DNA of 64,000 bases from Bordetella genomosp. 9 (GCF_002261425.1 NZ_NEVJ01000003.1:3348001-3412000), one strand, 5' to 3'. Positions 27,550 to 38,769 are shown, counted from the stretch's first letter. A program made the numbers and translations. The notes: generated by a model not told the origin, from the letters alone.

Positions 27550-29628
27550 TCACTGCTTCAGGCGCAGCAGCGCCTCTTTGAGCCGCTCGAACTCTCGGTG
27601 AAAGTCGAGTGTACGCCGCTGCGATGTCATGGCGGCGTGCACGGCGCTGCCGCGGCCGTCCGGCCCGGGCGTCACCCAGATCCAGACGCGGCGGTCGCGG
27701 ATATAGAACATGCTGAAGACACCCAGTATCAGCAGCAGGCAGCCGACGTACACGGCCTGCTTGCCCGGCGTGCGGCTGACCTGGAACACGCTGGCCTGCA
27801 CCTGCTTGAAGTCCGCCAGGGTGAAGAACACCGGCGCCGGATACATCGCCAGGTCGGACAGCGCCGCCACGGCCACCCGCGACCAGACCGCGGCGCGTTC
27901 GCCGGCTTCGCCTTCGGTCGGCAGCGGCGGCAGGCCGGCGCGCTCGCGCTCCATGACGCGCAGTTCGGCCACGCTCGCGCCGATCAGGCGCACGACGATG
28001 TCGGCGGCGCGTTCCAGCTCGGATGCCGGGGCATTGCTTTGCAGGAAGTTCGCCACGGCCTGCAGGCCGCCGTCGGAAAACGTGTGCAGCGCCCGTTCCG
28101 CCGCCGTCTCCAGGGGCTGGCGGTCGCTGCCCGGCGGGGCATTCTTTTCGGCGAAGCGGCGCGCGGCCTCCGCGCGCGCTTGCGGGTCGGCCAGCAAGGC
28201 GCGCAGGCGCATGAATTCGGCGACCGAATTGTCGTCGTCCGCCGGCAGGCGCAGGTAGCGATAGTTCTCGTTGGCGTTGTTGCGCACGCCCGCCAGGAAG
28301 ACCGGGAAACCGTCCAGCTGCACGGGCAGCATGTAGTTGCGGAATTCGTGCGACTGGCCGCTGGCGTCGACCAGGCGGTATTCGACCGCCGGCCCGACGT
28401 TGCGCAGGTTCGCGTTGGCCTTGCCGGCGGCGCTGCCCGCCACCGATGCGACGTTCTGCGCGAAGTCGCGCGCCGGCTTGGGCGTGCCGCCGGACAGGTC
28501 TTCCACATTGATGGGACGCAGCGCGGTGACGTCCACCTTCAGGTCGCGCGCCTCGGCCGGCGCGTCCTTGCCGGTCTCGGCACTCTTGCCCACCGTGCCC
28601 GAAACATCGAAGGTGGCGGCGTCGCTGCCCCGCAGCGGATAGCCATGCAGCTTCACCGTGCTGCCGCCGTCGTCGAAGCTGGACTGGTACACCGTCACGC
28701 CCTTGAAGCGCAGCGGTTCGTTGACCTCGATGGTCTTGTCGAAGGTCTTGCCGGTATCGGGATCGCGCACCTCGACTTCGCTGGCGAAGCGGCTGGGCAT
28801 GCCGGTCGAGTAGTAGTCGACGATGAACTTCTTCAGCGTCAAGGTGAACGGGATGGGCTGCACCAGCGCGCCGTCGCCCACCATGACGACGGCATTGTTG
28901 GCGCGTCCGCCTTCCGGCACCATCATGCTGGAGCGGAAGCTGGGATTGTTCATGGACAGCCGGCCGCTGGGCGGCACATCGCTGATCAGCATGTTTTCGA
29001 CGATGGGCTTCTTGCCGCCCAGCCAGACCTGCGCGCGCACCGCCAGCTCGCTGTCCAGCAGGCCGCCCACGCAGATCACGATCAGCGCCGTGTGCGCGAA
29101 GATATAACCCAGGCGGTTGGCGCTGCCTTTCTTGCCGGCGAGCAGCACGCCGTCGCCATCCTGGCGCTCCTTCACGGCGTAGCCCAGCGACTTCATCAGC
29201 TGGCGCGTACGGCCCAGCGTATCGGCCGCCGCGGCGCCGCTGTCGAATTCCACCCGCTGCGGAAACGCGCGCAGGCTGGACAGGCGTATGTATTCGCGGA
29301 ACGACACCGCGTCGCGCAGCATCTTGGGCGCGTTGCGCGTCAGGCAGATCCCGGTGGACACCACCAGGAAAGTCATGATCAGCAGGAACCACCAGCTGTT
29401 ATAGACGTGCCAGAGCGAAAACTTGTCGAACACCGCGTACCAGAACGGCCCGAACTGATCGATGTAGGCGGAAGACGCCTGGTTCTGCACCAGCACCGTG
29501 CCGACGATGCTGGCGACGCAGATGAACATCAGCAGGCTGACCGCGAAACGCATGGAGCCCATGAGCTCCACGAAGTCCGCGGGCAGGTTGCGCAGGGTCG
29601 GGCGGGGGGAAGGCGGATTCTGATGCAT
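27550..29628 (-). CDS. resB: System II cytochrome c biogenesis protein ResB (Ccs1 family)
   Basis: 692 residues. Partner of the WWD protein in System II cytochrome c assembly; chaperones the apocytochrome and haem. Three N-terminal membrane helices (FAVSLLMFICVASIVGTVL near 32-50; WWFLLIMTFLVVSTGICL; IFAHTALIVICVGGLLDS), a large periplasmic domain (~200-600) and a last helix QAVYVGCLLLILGVFSMFYI near 640. GGAG-type ribosome site is weak. First gene of resB-ccsB; cytochrome c4, a likely client, lies upstream on the same strand. Confidence 0.93.
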   Translation of the reverse strand: MHQNPPSPRPTLRNLPADFVELMGSMRFAVSLLMFICVASIVGTVLVQNQASSAYIDQFGPFWYAVFDKFSLWHVYNSWWFLLIMTFLVVSTGICLTRNAPKMLRDAVSFREYIRLSSLRAFPQRVEFDSGAAAADTLGRTRQLMKSLGYAVKERQDGDGVLLAGKKGSANRLGYIFAHTALIVICVGGLLDSELAVRAQVWLGGKKPIVENMLISDVPPSGRLSMNNPSFRSSMMVPEGGRANNAVVMVGDGALVQPIPFTLTLKKFIVDYYSTGMPSRFASEVEVRDPDTGKTFDKTIEVNEPLRFKGVTVYQSSFDDGGSTVKLHGYPLRGSDAATFDVSGTVGKSAETGKDAPAEARDLKVDVTALRPINVEDLSGGTPKPARDFAQNVASVAGSAAGKANANLRNVGPAVEYRLVDASGQSHEFRNYMLPVQLDGFPVFLAGVRNNANENYRYLRLPADDDNSVAEFMRLRALLADPQARAEAARRFAEKNAPPGSDRQPLETAAERALHTFSDGGLQAVANFLQSNAPASELERAADIVVRLIGASVAELRVMERERAGLPPLPTEGEAGERAAVWSRVAVAALSDLAMYPAPVFFTLADFKQVQASVFQVSRTPGKQAVYVGCLLLILGVFSMFYIRDRRVWIWVTPGPDGRGSAVHAAMTSQRRTLDFHREFERLKEALLRLKQ

Positions 29629-29808
29629 CGGAAAAAGGGGCCCCTGAGGCAGCCGGGCGACGATCCGCCAGGACGTGGGACCAGTCAGCCTGGCCGGCGG
29701 GCCCGGGCAACGGGCGCAACGGCGAGGCCCGGGGCAAGGACATGGCGCGGACGTAGCACTACGGACAATACAGCCTCCGCGCTGACGCGCCGATGACAGC
29801 CGGCGCCG

Positions 29809-30510
29809 TCAGCGCAGGCCGGCCGCGTAGTCGGAGACCGCCTTGATGTCGTCGGCCGTCAGGCGGCTGGCGATTTCGTGCATGGGCTCGCTGTTGTTGC
29901 GGCTGCCGTCCTGGAAGAGTTTCAGCTGTTCCTCGATATAGGAGGGAAACTGCCCCGACAGGCGCGGATACTGCGCCGGAATGCCGGCGGCATTGGCGGA
30001 GTGGCAGGCCGCGCAGGCGGGAACGTTGCGATCGGGCAGCCCGCCGCGCCAGATGGTCTGGCCGCGCTCGATCAGCGATTTCTGGCCGGCGGTGGCGGGT
30101 TCCTTCAATTGCTGCTGCGACAGGTACAGCGCAATGTTCTGCATGTCCTGCGGCGTCAGCGACTGCACGATGGCGGTCATCGGCGTCGGATTGCCGCCCG
30201 CGCCGTTGCGCACCGGCGCCTTGGCGCCCTGCTTCAGCTGGAAATCGCCCAACTGCTTGGCCAGGTATTCGTGCGACTGGGCCGCCAGATTGGGATTGGT
30301 GGGGATGGTGCTGTTGCCGGCGGCGCCGTGACAGCTGGCACAGGCGATGATGCCGCGGGCCTGGTCGCCGTTGGTGTAGAGCTGTTCGCCCTTGGCCGCA
30401 TCCGGCTTGGCGGCGGGGGCCGCAGCTTCGGCCGCGAAAACAGGAGAAATGGCGGCCGAACCCAAAACCAATCCGCCCACAACCAACATCCGGGACAGCA
30501 CACGCTTCAT
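29809..30510 (-). CDS. Dihaem cytochrome c4
   Basis: 233 residues. Signal peptide cleaved near VFAAEA (~27), then two class I cytochrome domains each with CxxCH: CASCH at 57-61 and CAACH at 166-170, and axial Met candidates in PTPMTAIV and SEPMHEIA. The fused two-domain design is that of cytochrome c4, a periplasmic electron carrier to terminal oxidases. It precedes resB-ccsB, whose products would mature it; 180 bp separate them. It is divergent from engB. Confidence 0.92.
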   Translation of the reverse strand: MKRVLSRMLVVGGLVLGSAAISPVFAAEAAAPAAKPDAAKGEQLYTNGDQARGIIACASCHGAAGNSTIPTNPNLAAQSHEYLAKQLGDFQLKQGAKAPVRNGAGGNPTPMTAIVQSLTPQDMQNIALYLSQQQLKEPATAGQKSLIERGQTIWRGGLPDRNVPACAACHSANAAGIPAQYPRLSGQFPSYIEEQLKLFQDGSRNNSEPMHEIASRLTADDIKAVSDYAAGLR

Positions 30511-30722
30511 GAAAACCTCGACGTTCGCAGCATCGACTCACGGCGCTGATACGCGCCGATTATGATTTGCCTATGTTTTCCATTCGCCTGCCCAGACCTG
30601 CCGGTATACCCCGAGTTCTGTGATGCGACGCGGCGTGCTACACCGGTAGCGGACTGACGCCCACCCTTGCAAACGCCGGATTATACAATAGGGCTCGTAC
30701 CCCTCTCCGCACCCCCGTCCCC

Positions 30723-32356
<1,634 letters not shown>

Positions 32357-32379
32357 GCGCCGCGGCGCAACGGGACGCG

Positions 32380-32408
32380 GATCACCGCACCACAGATCAC
32401 CGCACCAC
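32380..32408. repeat. Two direct copies of a 14-mer between hemB and dsbD
   Basis: GATCACCGCACCAC occurs at 32380-32393 and again at 32395-32408, in the 55-bp convergent gap. No hairpin or T-run accompanies it. Confidence 0.6.
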
Positions 32409-32411
32409 GGG

Positions 32412-34640
32412 TCAACGCGCCGCAACGCGGTCCAGCGACTCCGTGAACCTGGCGGCGTCCTGGAAGCCGATCACGCGGATATCGGCCAGCTCGCGGCCGC
32501 CGGCATCGAAGAACATGATGCCCGGCGGGCCGAACAGCTTGAAGCGCTTCAGCAAGGCGCGATCGTCGGCATTGTTGGCCGTCACGTCCGCGCGCAACAG
32601 CAGCATGCCGCCCATGCGCGTGGCCACCGCCGGGTCGCTGAAAGTGAACTGTTCCATTTCACGGCAGGACACGCACCAGTCCGCGTAGAAATCCAGCATC
32701 ACGGGCCGTCCGGCGCCCGCAACCGCGGCGTCGAGCTCGGCCAGCGACCGGACGGGGACGAAATGCAGGCTCTCGCCCGCCAGGGCGCCTGGCCGCGCGC
32801 CGGCCGCACCGCCCTGGCCGGCAGCCGCCGCGGCGCCCGGCGGCCCAGCCAACGTGCTACCCGACGCGCCACCCGGCGTGCCACCCAGGCTTCCGCCCAA
32901 CGTACCACCTGCCGCCAACCTTGGCCCCGCGACAGGACCGCCCGCCGCCAGGTGCGCCAGCGGGTGCAATACGTCGCGTCCGCCGCTGGCGGCGCCCACC
33001 AGCATCACGACCGCCAGCAGCGCCAGCATCAGGCCGGCGCCCTTCGCGAACATGCGTCCCGTCCCGCCCGCGGCCGGCAGCGGCTCGAAAGCGCGCAGCA
33101 TGACGGCGCCGATCAGGCCCAACAACGCCCAGCCGACCATCTGCAGCCACACCGGCAGCAGCGGGATCAACATCCACCACGCGGTACCCAGCAGCAGCAT
33201 GCCGAAGAAACGCTTGACGCCCTCCATCCACGCGCCGGCCCTGGGCAGCAGGCTGCCCGCCGAACCGCCGACCACCAGCAAGGGCACGCCCATGCCCCAG
33301 GCCATGGCGAACAAGGCCGCCGCGCCCAGGCCAACGTCGCCGGTCTGCGAGATATAAAGCAGCGCGCCCGCCAGGGGCGCCGCCACGCAGGGCCCGACGA
33401 TCAAGGCCGATACCGCGCCCATCACGAACGCGCCGGTGCCGCGGCCGCCCGGCACGCGGGACAACAGATTGTTCAATCCGGTCTGCATGCCGCCGGGCAC
33501 CTGCAGGGTGAACACGTCGAACATCGCCAGGGCCAGCAGCGCCAGCAGCGCCGCGAACAGGCCCAGTATCCAGGGCGTCTGCAGCCAGGCCGCCAGCCCG
33601 ATGCCGCTCAGGCCGGCCGCGACGCCCAGCGCCGTATAGACCAGGGACATGCCCAGCACGTAGGCGGCCGCCAGGGCCAGCCCGCGGCCCCGGCCCGGCC
33701 TGTGCTGCCCGCCGGCGCCCACGACCACGGATGACAGGATGGGGATCATGGGCAGCACGCAGGGCGTCAACGAAAGCAGCACGCCCAGCAGGAAGAAAAC
33801 GCCCGCGGTCTTCAGCAGGCCCAGGCCGGCGATCGCGCCCGCAAGGCCGACATCGTCGCTGCGCGTCAGCGCCGTCAGCCCGCCGCCCGGTTGCGCACTG
33901 CCCGGTTGCGCACCGCCCGGTTGGGCACCGCCCGGTTGGGCACCGCCCGTTTGTGCGCTGCCGGGTTGTGCGGCTTCCGGTTGTGCGATCCCGGCGGTGC
34001 TTCCATCCTGGCCCGCCGATACGGCGCCCGCCAGGGCGCCGCCCAGCGACGGCGCCGCCGAAAACCCCGCGCCCGCCGCGATGGCGCCCGGCTCCGCGGT
34101 CCCGGTCGCCGTGATCCGATAACCGCCCTGTACCGGCTGCAGCGACACGGTATGCACCATCGGCGGGTAGCAGACGCCCTTGTCGGCGCAGCCCTGCCCC
34201 GTCACGTTCAAGGTGAACGCCCCGCCCCCGGGCCGCAGCGGCACCCGTATCGACAAGGGCTGGTGATAGACCTCCATATTCTTGTCGAAGGTCGGGTCGT
34301 ATTTCACTTCGCCGGCGGGAAACACCGGGTCGCCCAGGGTCGCGGCACCAACGGGCGCGACGTCGAACGCGAAGCGCTCGCGGTACATGTAGTAGCCCTT
34401 GGCCACCTTGTAGTCGATGCGCAGCGTGTCCGGGCCGTCCATGGCGGCGGCGAACGGGAACGCCTGTTCCGGCGCCAGGAAATCATCGGCGGCGAGCGCC
34501 ACCGGCATGGCCAGCGCCAGCCAGGCGACAAACAGGACCGCCAGCGCCAATACCGCGCGCAGCACCCGAAGACCCGATGGATCGGGTGCGCCGGGGGCCG
34601 TCAGCGGCGCTGCGGCGAATTCAGCCTGCGATATCGGCAT
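32412..34640 (-). CDS. dsbD: Thiol:disulfide interchange protein DsbD
   Basis: 742 residues from ATG 34640; a TTG at 34655 overlapping the cutA stop would add five. Transfers electrons from cytosolic thioredoxin to the periplasm. Signal sequence to ~50, alpha domain with GCADKGVCYPP (~165), membrane beta domain with TPCVLPMIP (~291) and GPCVAAPLAG (~414), and a C-terminal thioredoxin-like gamma domain with WCVSC (~654). Two odd linkers: seven near-perfect AQPGG pentapeptides (~220-255) and a Gly/Ala/Pro-rich run before the gamma domain. Reductive role fits the nearby cytochrome c machinery. Confidence 0.93.
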   Translation of the reverse strand: MPISQAEFAAAPLTAPGAPDPSGLRVLRAVLALAVLFVAWLALAMPVALAADDFLAPEQAFPFAAAMDGPDTLRIDYKVAKGYYMYRERFAFDVAPVGAATLGDPVFPAGEVKYDPTFDKNMEVYHQPLSIRVPLRPGGGAFTLNVTGQGCADKGVCYPPMVHTVSLQPVQGGYRITATGTAEPGAIAAGAGFSAAPSLGGALAGAVSAGQDGSTAGIAQPEAAQPGSAQTGGAQPGGAQPGGAQPGSAQPGGGLTALTRSDDVGLAGAIAGLGLLKTAGVFFLLGVLLSLTPCVLPMIPILSSVVVGAGGQHRPGRGRGLALAAAYVLGMSLVYTALGVAAGLSGIGLAAWLQTPWILGLFAALLALLALAMFDVFTLQVPGGMQTGLNNLLSRVPGGRGTGAFVMGAVSALIVGPCVAAPLAGALLYISQTGDVGLGAAALFAMAWGMGVPLLVVGGSAGSLLPRAGAWMEGVKRFFGMLLLGTAWWMLIPLLPVWLQMVGWALLGLIGAVMLRAFEPLPAAGGTGRMFAKGAGLMLALLAVVMLVGAASGGRDVLHPLAHLAAGGPVAGPRLAAGGTLGGSLGGTPGGASGSTLAGPPGAAAAAGQGGAAGARPGALAGESLHFVPVRSLAELDAAVAGAGRPVMLDFYADWCVSCREMEQFTFSDPAVATRMGGMLLLRADVTANNADDRALLKRFKLFGPPGIMFFDAGGRELADIRVIGFQDAARFTESLDRVAAR
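33884..33988. repeat. In-frame 15-bp minisatellite in dsbD (7 units)
   Basis: Seven contiguous 15-bp units, the best being CGCCCGGTTGGGCAC repeated twice exactly, the others with 1-4 changes. Each encodes one AQPGG-type pentapeptide of the linker between the DsbD alpha domain and the first membrane helix. Units are multiples of three, so copy-number change keeps the frame. Confidence 0.85.
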
Positions 34641-34651
34641 GTCGTATCCAC

Positions 34652-34999
34652 TCAACCGGCCGCGGCGCCATCACGCGGCGCGGTCTGCTCGCGCACCCAG
34701 TCGCGATACGGCACGGCACTGGCCGCGACGGGGATGGCGACGATTTCCGGAACCTCGTAGGGGTGCATGCGGGCGATGGCCTGCATCAGCGCATCGAGCC
34801 GTCCTGCGGTGGTCTTGAACGTCATGGGCACCTCCTCCGCGCCTTCCACTACGCCTTGCCATGTGTAGATGGACAGCATGGGCGCGCCCAGGTTCACGCA
34901 GGCGGCCAGGCCGTCCTCCACCACCACATGGGCGATCCGCTTGGCCAGCAGGAGGTCGGGCGCGTTGCTGATCACCAGCATCAGGTCTTGGTCGTTCAT
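34652..34999 (-). CDS. cutA: Divalent-cation tolerance protein CutA
   Basis: 115 residues, trimeric ferredoxin-like CutA1 family. Core motifs CVNLGAPMLSIYTWQG and HPYEVPEIVAIPV are diagnostic. Linked genetically to copper tolerance in E. coli; function is not settled. ATG 34999 has GGAGG 6 bp upstream; an upstream GTG-like frame is not needed. Stop overlaps the alternative TTG start of dsbD, the cutA-dsbD pairing seen in enterobacteria too. Confidence 0.94.
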   Translation of the reverse strand: MNDQDLMLVISNAPDLLLAKRIAHVVVEDGLAACVNLGAPMLSIYTWQGVVEGAEEVPMTFKTTAGRLDALMQAIARMHPYEVPEIVAIPVAASAVPYRDWVREQTAPRDGAAAG

Positions 35000-35022
35000 T
35001 GTCGCCTCCATCCTCAAAAAAC

Positions 35023-35050
35023 AAAAAGCGAGCCCAGGGGCTCGCTTTTC
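35023..35050. terminator. Bidirectional terminator after rplQ
   Basis: Perfect 12-bp stem AAAAGCGAGCCC with GGGCTCGCTTTT and a 2-nt loop, A-run on one side and T-run on the other. It closes the rplN-rplQ transcript on the minus strand and isolates cutA-dsbD. Confidence 0.92.
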
Positions 35051-35071
35051 GCCGATGAAATACCGCTGGTG

Positions 35072-35464
35072 TTACTCAGCGCTGCCTTCTTCGGTTTCCG
35101 CGACTTCCGGACGGTCGACCAGCTCCATGAAAGCCATGGGAGCATTGTCGCCCTGGCGGAAGCCCATCTTCAGCACGCGGGTATAGCCGCCGTTGCGGGA
35201 CGCGTAGCGCGGACCGATTTCGGCGAACAGCTTGACCACGGCGTCGCGATCGCGCAGGCGGGCGAATGCCAGCCGCTTGTTCGCCAACGTGGGCTCCTTG
35301 CCCAGGGTGATCAGGGGTTCGATGACCCGGCGCAGTTCTTTCGCCTTGGGCAGCGTGGTCTTGATCGCTTCGTGGGTGATCAACGAAACGGCCATGTTGC
35401 GGAACATGGCAAGACGGTGACTGCTGGTGCGGTTGAGCTTGCGCAAACCATTACCGTGACGCAT
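35072..35464 (-). CDS. rplQ: 50S ribosomal protein L17
   Basis: 130 residues. [20 protein letters not shown] and [18 protein letters not shown] are the L17 signatures; the C-terminal ~10 residues are acidic ([11 protein letters not shown]). Last gene of the alpha operon. It is separated from rpoA by 341 bp holding a triple hairpin repeat, where most genomes have a short gap. Confidence 0.98.
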   Translation of the reverse strand: MRHGNGLRKLNRTSSHRLAMFRNMAVSLITHEAIKTTLPKAKELRRVIEPLITLGKEPTLANKRLAFARLRDRDAVVKLFAEIGPRYASRNGGYTRVLKMGFRQGDNAPMAFMELVDRPEVAETEEGSAE

Positions 35465-35805
35465 GACAACTTCCTTTTGAATCTAATGGCAGCCTCGCGG
35501 CCGCCGGGTTATCCGGATCTTCTATCGGCATGCAACCATGCCGCGGTCCGGTAGTAAAAAGATCAAACACTAAATACAGGTGCCTCCCGACCCGGAACGC
35601 CGCGGATCCGGCTTTGCCGGTCCGCCAGCGTTGCCCCCTTGAGGGGGAAGCGCACAGCGCTTCGGGGGTGGGCCTTCCCTCCGGTCCGCCAGCGTTGCCC
35701 CCTGGAGGGGGAAGCGCGTCAGCGCTTCGGGGGTGGGCCTTCCCTCCGGTCCGCCAGCGTTGCCCCCTTGAGGGGGAAGCGCACAGCGCTTCGGGGGTGG
35801 GCCTA
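35465..35805. other. Long rpoA-rplQ intergenic spacer
   Basis: 341 bp inside the alpha operon. About 55% is occupied by the three-copy repeat; the remainder next to rplQ has no gene, promoter or terminator that I can support. Plus-strand open frames through it are artefacts of the GC-rich repeat. Confidence 0.7.
35619..35804. repeat. Three tandem ~64-bp REP-like units between rpoA and rplQ
   Basis: Units begin at 35619, 35683 and 35748 (periods 64 and 65), each opening GGTCCGCCAGCGTTGCCCC. Units 1 and 3 agree almost base for base; unit 2 differs by GAG for TGAG-type changes and CGCGTCAGCGC for CGCACAGCGC. On the minus-strand RNA every unit has two adjacent hairpins: GAAGCGC-TGT-GCGCTTC and CCCCCT-CA-AGGGGG. 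The last unit is cut short 1 bp before the rpoA stop codon. Confidence 0.9.
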
Positions 35806-36792
35806 CTACGGCCGTTCCAGGCCGAGGGGCGGCCAGTTTTCCAGCTTCATGCCCAGCGTCAGGCCGCGTGCGGCCAGCACTTCCTTGATTTCGTTCAGGG
35901 ACTTGCGGCCCAGGTTCGGCGTCTTCAGCAGCTCGTTTTCCGTGCGCTGGATCAGGTCGCCGATGTAGTAGATGTTTTCGGCCTTCAGGCAGTTCGCCGA
36001 ACGCACCGTCAGCTCCAGGTCGTCGACCGGGCGCAGCAGCACCGGGTCGATCTGCGGCGTGCCGCGGACCGGCGCTTCGTACGAGTCGCCCGCGCCTTCC
36101 AGCGCCGCGAACACCGAGATCTGGTCCATCAGGATACGAGCCGCCTGGCGCACCGCTTCCTCGGGCGAAATCACGCCGTTGGTTTCGATATCCAGCACCA
36201 GCTTGTCCAGGTCGGTACGCTGTTCGACACGCGCGCTTTCCACGGCATAGCTGACGCGGCGCACGGGGCTGAACGAGGCGTCCAGGACGATCCGGCCGAT
36301 GGTGTGCGTACGGTCTTCCGACAGCGCGCGCACGTTGCCCGGCACATAGCCGCGCCCCTTCTCGACCTTGACCTGCATTTCGATCTTGCCGGCTTCGGTC
36401 AGGTGGCACAGCACGTGGTTCGGGTTGACGATCTCGACGTCGTGCGGCAGTTCGATGTCGCTGGCCAGCACCGGGCCTTCGCCCTGCTTGCGCAGCACCA
36501 GAGTGACTTCGTCGCGATTGTGCAGCTTGAAGACCACGCCCTTCAGGTTCAGCAGGATGTCCACGACATCTTCGCGCACGCCCGCGATGGTCGAGTACTC
36601 GTGCACGACGCCGGTCATCTGGACTTCCGTCGGCGCATAGCCCGTCATCGACGACAGCAGGATGCGACGCAGGGCGTTACCCAGCGTATGACCGTAACCG
36701 CGCTCGAAGGGCTCCATGACGATCTTGGCATGGTGCGTCCCGACGGGCTCGACTTCGATGGAGCGCGGCTTCAAAAAACCTTGAGTGGACAT
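35806..36792 (-). CDS. rpoA: RNA polymerase alpha subunit
   Basis: 328 residues. N-terminal dimerisation domain ([39 protein letters not shown]) and C-terminal alphaCTD ([34 protein letters not shown]), which binds UP elements and activators. Follows rpsD with a 153-bp gap containing a terminator-like hairpin, so alpha may be set relative to S4 by attenuation. Stop abuts the REP-like repeat. Confidence 0.98.
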   Translation of the reverse strand: MSTQGFLKPRSIEVEPVGTHHAKIVMEPFERGYGHTLGNALRRILLSSMTGYAPTEVQMTGVVHEYSTIAGVREDVVDILLNLKGVVFKLHNRDEVTLVLRKQGEGPVLASDIELPHDVEIVNPNHVLCHLTEAGKIEMQVKVEKGRGYVPGNVRALSEDRTHTIGRIVLDASFSPVRRVSYAVESARVEQRTDLDKLVLDIETNGVISPEEAVRQAARILMDQISVFAALEGAGDSYEAPVRGTPQIDPVLLRPVDDLELTVRSANCLKAENIYYIGDLIQRTENELLKTPNLGRKSLNEIKEVLAARGLTLGMKLENWPPLGLERP

Positions 36793-36858
36793 TTACTCGT
36801 TTCCTTTTCAATACCCTCGGCTCGTTACACCGATAAGGCTGATGGAAGTACAAAAACT

Positions 36859-36899
36859 CGCCAACCCGCAACGCCCGGAGGGGGCATTGCGGGTTGGCA
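36859..36899 (-). terminator. Terminator-like hairpin between rpsD and rpoA
   Basis: On the minus strand the arms GCCAACCCGCAATGCC and GGCGTTGCGGGTTGG pair over ~15 bp (one G-U) and are followed by GAGTTTTTG. It lies 46 bp after the rpsD stop, inside the operon. Partial termination or an mRNA-processing site is likely, since rpoA and rplQ must still be expressed. Confidence 0.65.
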
Positions 36900-36945
36900 A
36901 GCGGCAAAAATGTATAGCGGCGCCGCGTTGCCGCGGCGCGTGGCA

Positions 36946-37569
36946 TCAACGCGAATACAGTTCGACGACCATCGATTCGTTGACGTCGCGAGCAACGTCA
37001 GCGCGGTCCGGCGCCTGCTTGAAGACACCCGACATCTTGCTGGTGTCGACTTCGACCCACTGGGGCAGGCCGATGCTGGTGGCCAGGTCCAGGGATTCGC
37101 GGATACGGCCTTGCTTCTTGGCCTTTTCGCGCACGGAGATCACGTCACCGGACTTGACCAGCATCGAAGCGATGTCGGCGGTGTGGCCGTTCAGTTCGAT
37201 GGCGCGGTGGCTGACCAGTTGGCGCGCTTCGGCGCGCGTGGAGCCGAAGCCCATGCGGTAGACGACGTTGTCCAGGCGCGATTCCAGCAGCTGGATCAGC
37301 TTTTCGCCGGTGTTGCCGCGCACGCGGTCGGCTTCCTGGAAGTACTTGCGGAACTGCTTTTCCAGCACGCCGTACATACGCTTCAGCTTCTGCTTTTCAC
37401 GCAGCTGCAGACCGTAGTCGGAGGTACGGGCACCCGAAGTGCGGCCATGCTGACCGGGCTTGGAATCCAGCTTGCACTTGGAATCCAGCGAACGGCGGGC
37501 GCTCTTCAGGAACAGGTCGGTGCCCTCGCGCCGCGAGAGCTTGCATTTGGGTCCAATATAACGAGCCAT
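36946..37569 (-). CDS. rpsD: 30S ribosomal protein S4
   Basis: 207 residues. [20 protein letters not shown] start, S4 RNA-binding domain with [20 protein letters not shown] and SHRAIELNG. Primary 16S binder; in E. coli also the translational repressor of the alpha operon. Preceded by rpsK with an 11-bp gap. Confidence 0.98.
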   Translation of the reverse strand: MARYIGPKCKLSRREGTDLFLKSARRSLDSKCKLDSKPGQHGRTSGARTSDYGLQLREKQKLKRMYGVLEKQFRKYFQEADRVRGNTGEKLIQLLESRLDNVVYRMGFGSTRAEARQLVSHRAIELNGHTADIASMLVKSGDVISVREKAKKQGRIRESLDLATSIGLPQWVEVDTSKMSGVFKQAPDRADVARDVNESMVVELYSR

Positions 37570-37580
37570 TAGGATTCCCC

Positions 37581-37982
37581 TTAAATACGACGACGCTTCG
37601 GCGGACGGCAGCCGTTGTGCGGAACGGGCGTGATATCGGCGATGCTCGAGATCTTGATGCCCAACGCGTTCAGCGCACGAACCGACGACTCACGGCCGGG
37701 ACCAGGGCCCTTGATGCGGACTTCCAGCGTCTTGATGCCGTATTCCAGAGCCACGCGGCCAGCCGTTTCGGCGGCAACCTGAGCCGCGAACGGCGTCGAC
37801 TTGCGCGAACCCTTGAAGCCTGCGCCACCCGAGGTCGCCCAGGACAAGGCATTGCCCTGGCGATCGGTGATGGTGATGATGGTGTTGTTGAAGGACGCGT
37901 GGACGTGCGCAATGCCGTCCGAAACGTTCTTCTTGATCTTTTTGCGCACGCGCGAGGCGCCGCTGGTGGAAGCTTTCGCCAT
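37581..37982 (-). CDS. rpsK: 30S ribosomal protein S11
   Basis: 133 residues. [20 protein letters not shown] and the C-terminal [17 protein letters not shown] are S11 hallmarks. Lys/Ser/Ala-rich N-terminal tail. Platform protein of the 30S subunit. Lies 15 bp after rpsM. Confidence 0.98.
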   Translation of the reverse strand: MAKASTSGASRVRKKIKKNVSDGIAHVHASFNNTIITITDRQGNALSWATSGGAGFKGSRKSTPFAAQVAAETAGRVALEYGIKTLEVRIKGPGPGRESSVRALNALGIKISSIADITPVPHNGCRPPKRRRI

Positions 37983-37997
37983 AATCCTGTTCCTCGA

Positions 37998-38363
37998 TTA
38001 TTTCTTCAGGGACGCCGCAGCACGACGCGGACCCTTGCGGGTACGGGCGTTGGTGCGGGTGCGCTGGCCGCGCACGGGCAAACCGCGCTTATGACGCATG
38101 CCACGATAGGTGCCCAGGTCGATCAGACGCTTGATCGACAGTTGCACTTCGCGGCGCAGATCGCCTTCGACGGTAAACACACCGACGTGTTCGCGGATAC
38201 GCTCCAGCTCGGCGTCGGTAAGATCCTTGACCTTCTTGGTCGTGGGCACATTAGCAGCTTCGCAAATCTTGCGGGCGCGCGTACGACCAATGCCAAAAAT
38301 GGCGGTCAGGCCGATCTCGGCGTGCTGATGCGGCGGAATGTTGATGCCAGCAATACGGGCCAT
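37998..38363 (-). CDS. rpsM: 30S ribosomal protein S13
   Basis: 121 residues. [20 protein letters not shown], helix-two-turn-helix core, and C-terminal [20 protein letters not shown] that contacts P-site tRNA. First gene of the classical alpha operon; follows rpmJ by 39 bp. Confidence 0.98.
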   Translation of the reverse strand: MARIAGINIPPHQHAEIGLTAIFGIGRTRARKICEAANVPTTKKVKDLTDAELERIREHVGVFTVEGDLRREVQLSIKRLIDLGTYRGMRHKRGLPVRGQRTRTNARTRKGPRRAAASLKK

Positions 38364-38402
38364 GACTGTTCCTTGAATATTCTATGCGTGGAGGCCGAGC
38401 GA

Positions 38403-38516
38403 TCAGCCCTGACGCTGCTTGTGCCGCGGGTCGGTGCAGATGACGCGCACCACGCCGTGACGTTTGATGATTTTGCAGTTGCGGCAGATCCGCTTAACCG
38501 ATGCCAATACTTTCAT
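38403..38516 (-). CDS. rpmJ: 50S ribosomal protein L36
   Basis: 37 residues, below the length of most ORF calls. Starts [20 protein letters not shown] and ends RHKQRQG. The zinc ligands C11, C14, C27 and His near 32 are all kept, so this is the zinc-containing (C+) form. Located between infA and rpsM as expected. Confidence 0.96.
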   Translation of the reverse strand: MKVLASVKRICRNCKIIKRHGVVRVICTDPRHKQRQG

Positions 38517-38550
38517 GGGTGACTCCCTGTTATTCCGTAAACCCGTCCGC

Positions 38551-38769
38551 CTACTTCGCGCGGAACACGATCCTGGCCCGCGTCAGGTCATAGGGCGTGA
38601 GCTCCACTGTGACCTTGTCGCCCGGCAGGATCCGGATGTAATGCATACGCATCTTGCCGGAAATATGGCCCAGCACCACATGGCCGTTTTCGAGCTTGAC
38701 GCGGAATGTCGCGTTGGGAAGGTTCTCCAGAACCTCGCCCTGCATCTGTATGACGTCGTCCTTTGCCAT
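38551..38769 (-). CDS. infA: Translation initiation factor IF-1
   Basis: 72 residues, S1-type OB fold: [20 protein letters not shown] and [20 protein letters not shown]. Blocks the ribosomal A site during initiation. The annotated start at ATG 38769 gives the canonical length; the longer frame into secY is spurious. Beta-proteobacteria often carry an infA inside the spc operon, as here. Confidence 0.97.
   Translation of the reverse strand: MAKDDVIQMQGEVLENLPNATFRVKLENGHVVLGHISGKMRMHYIRILPGDKVTVELTPYDLTRARIVFRAK

Noticed and set aside
35619..35804. Possible CRISPR array
   Set aside because: The units are contiguous tandem copies with no unique spacers and carry double hairpins; they fit a REP-like element.
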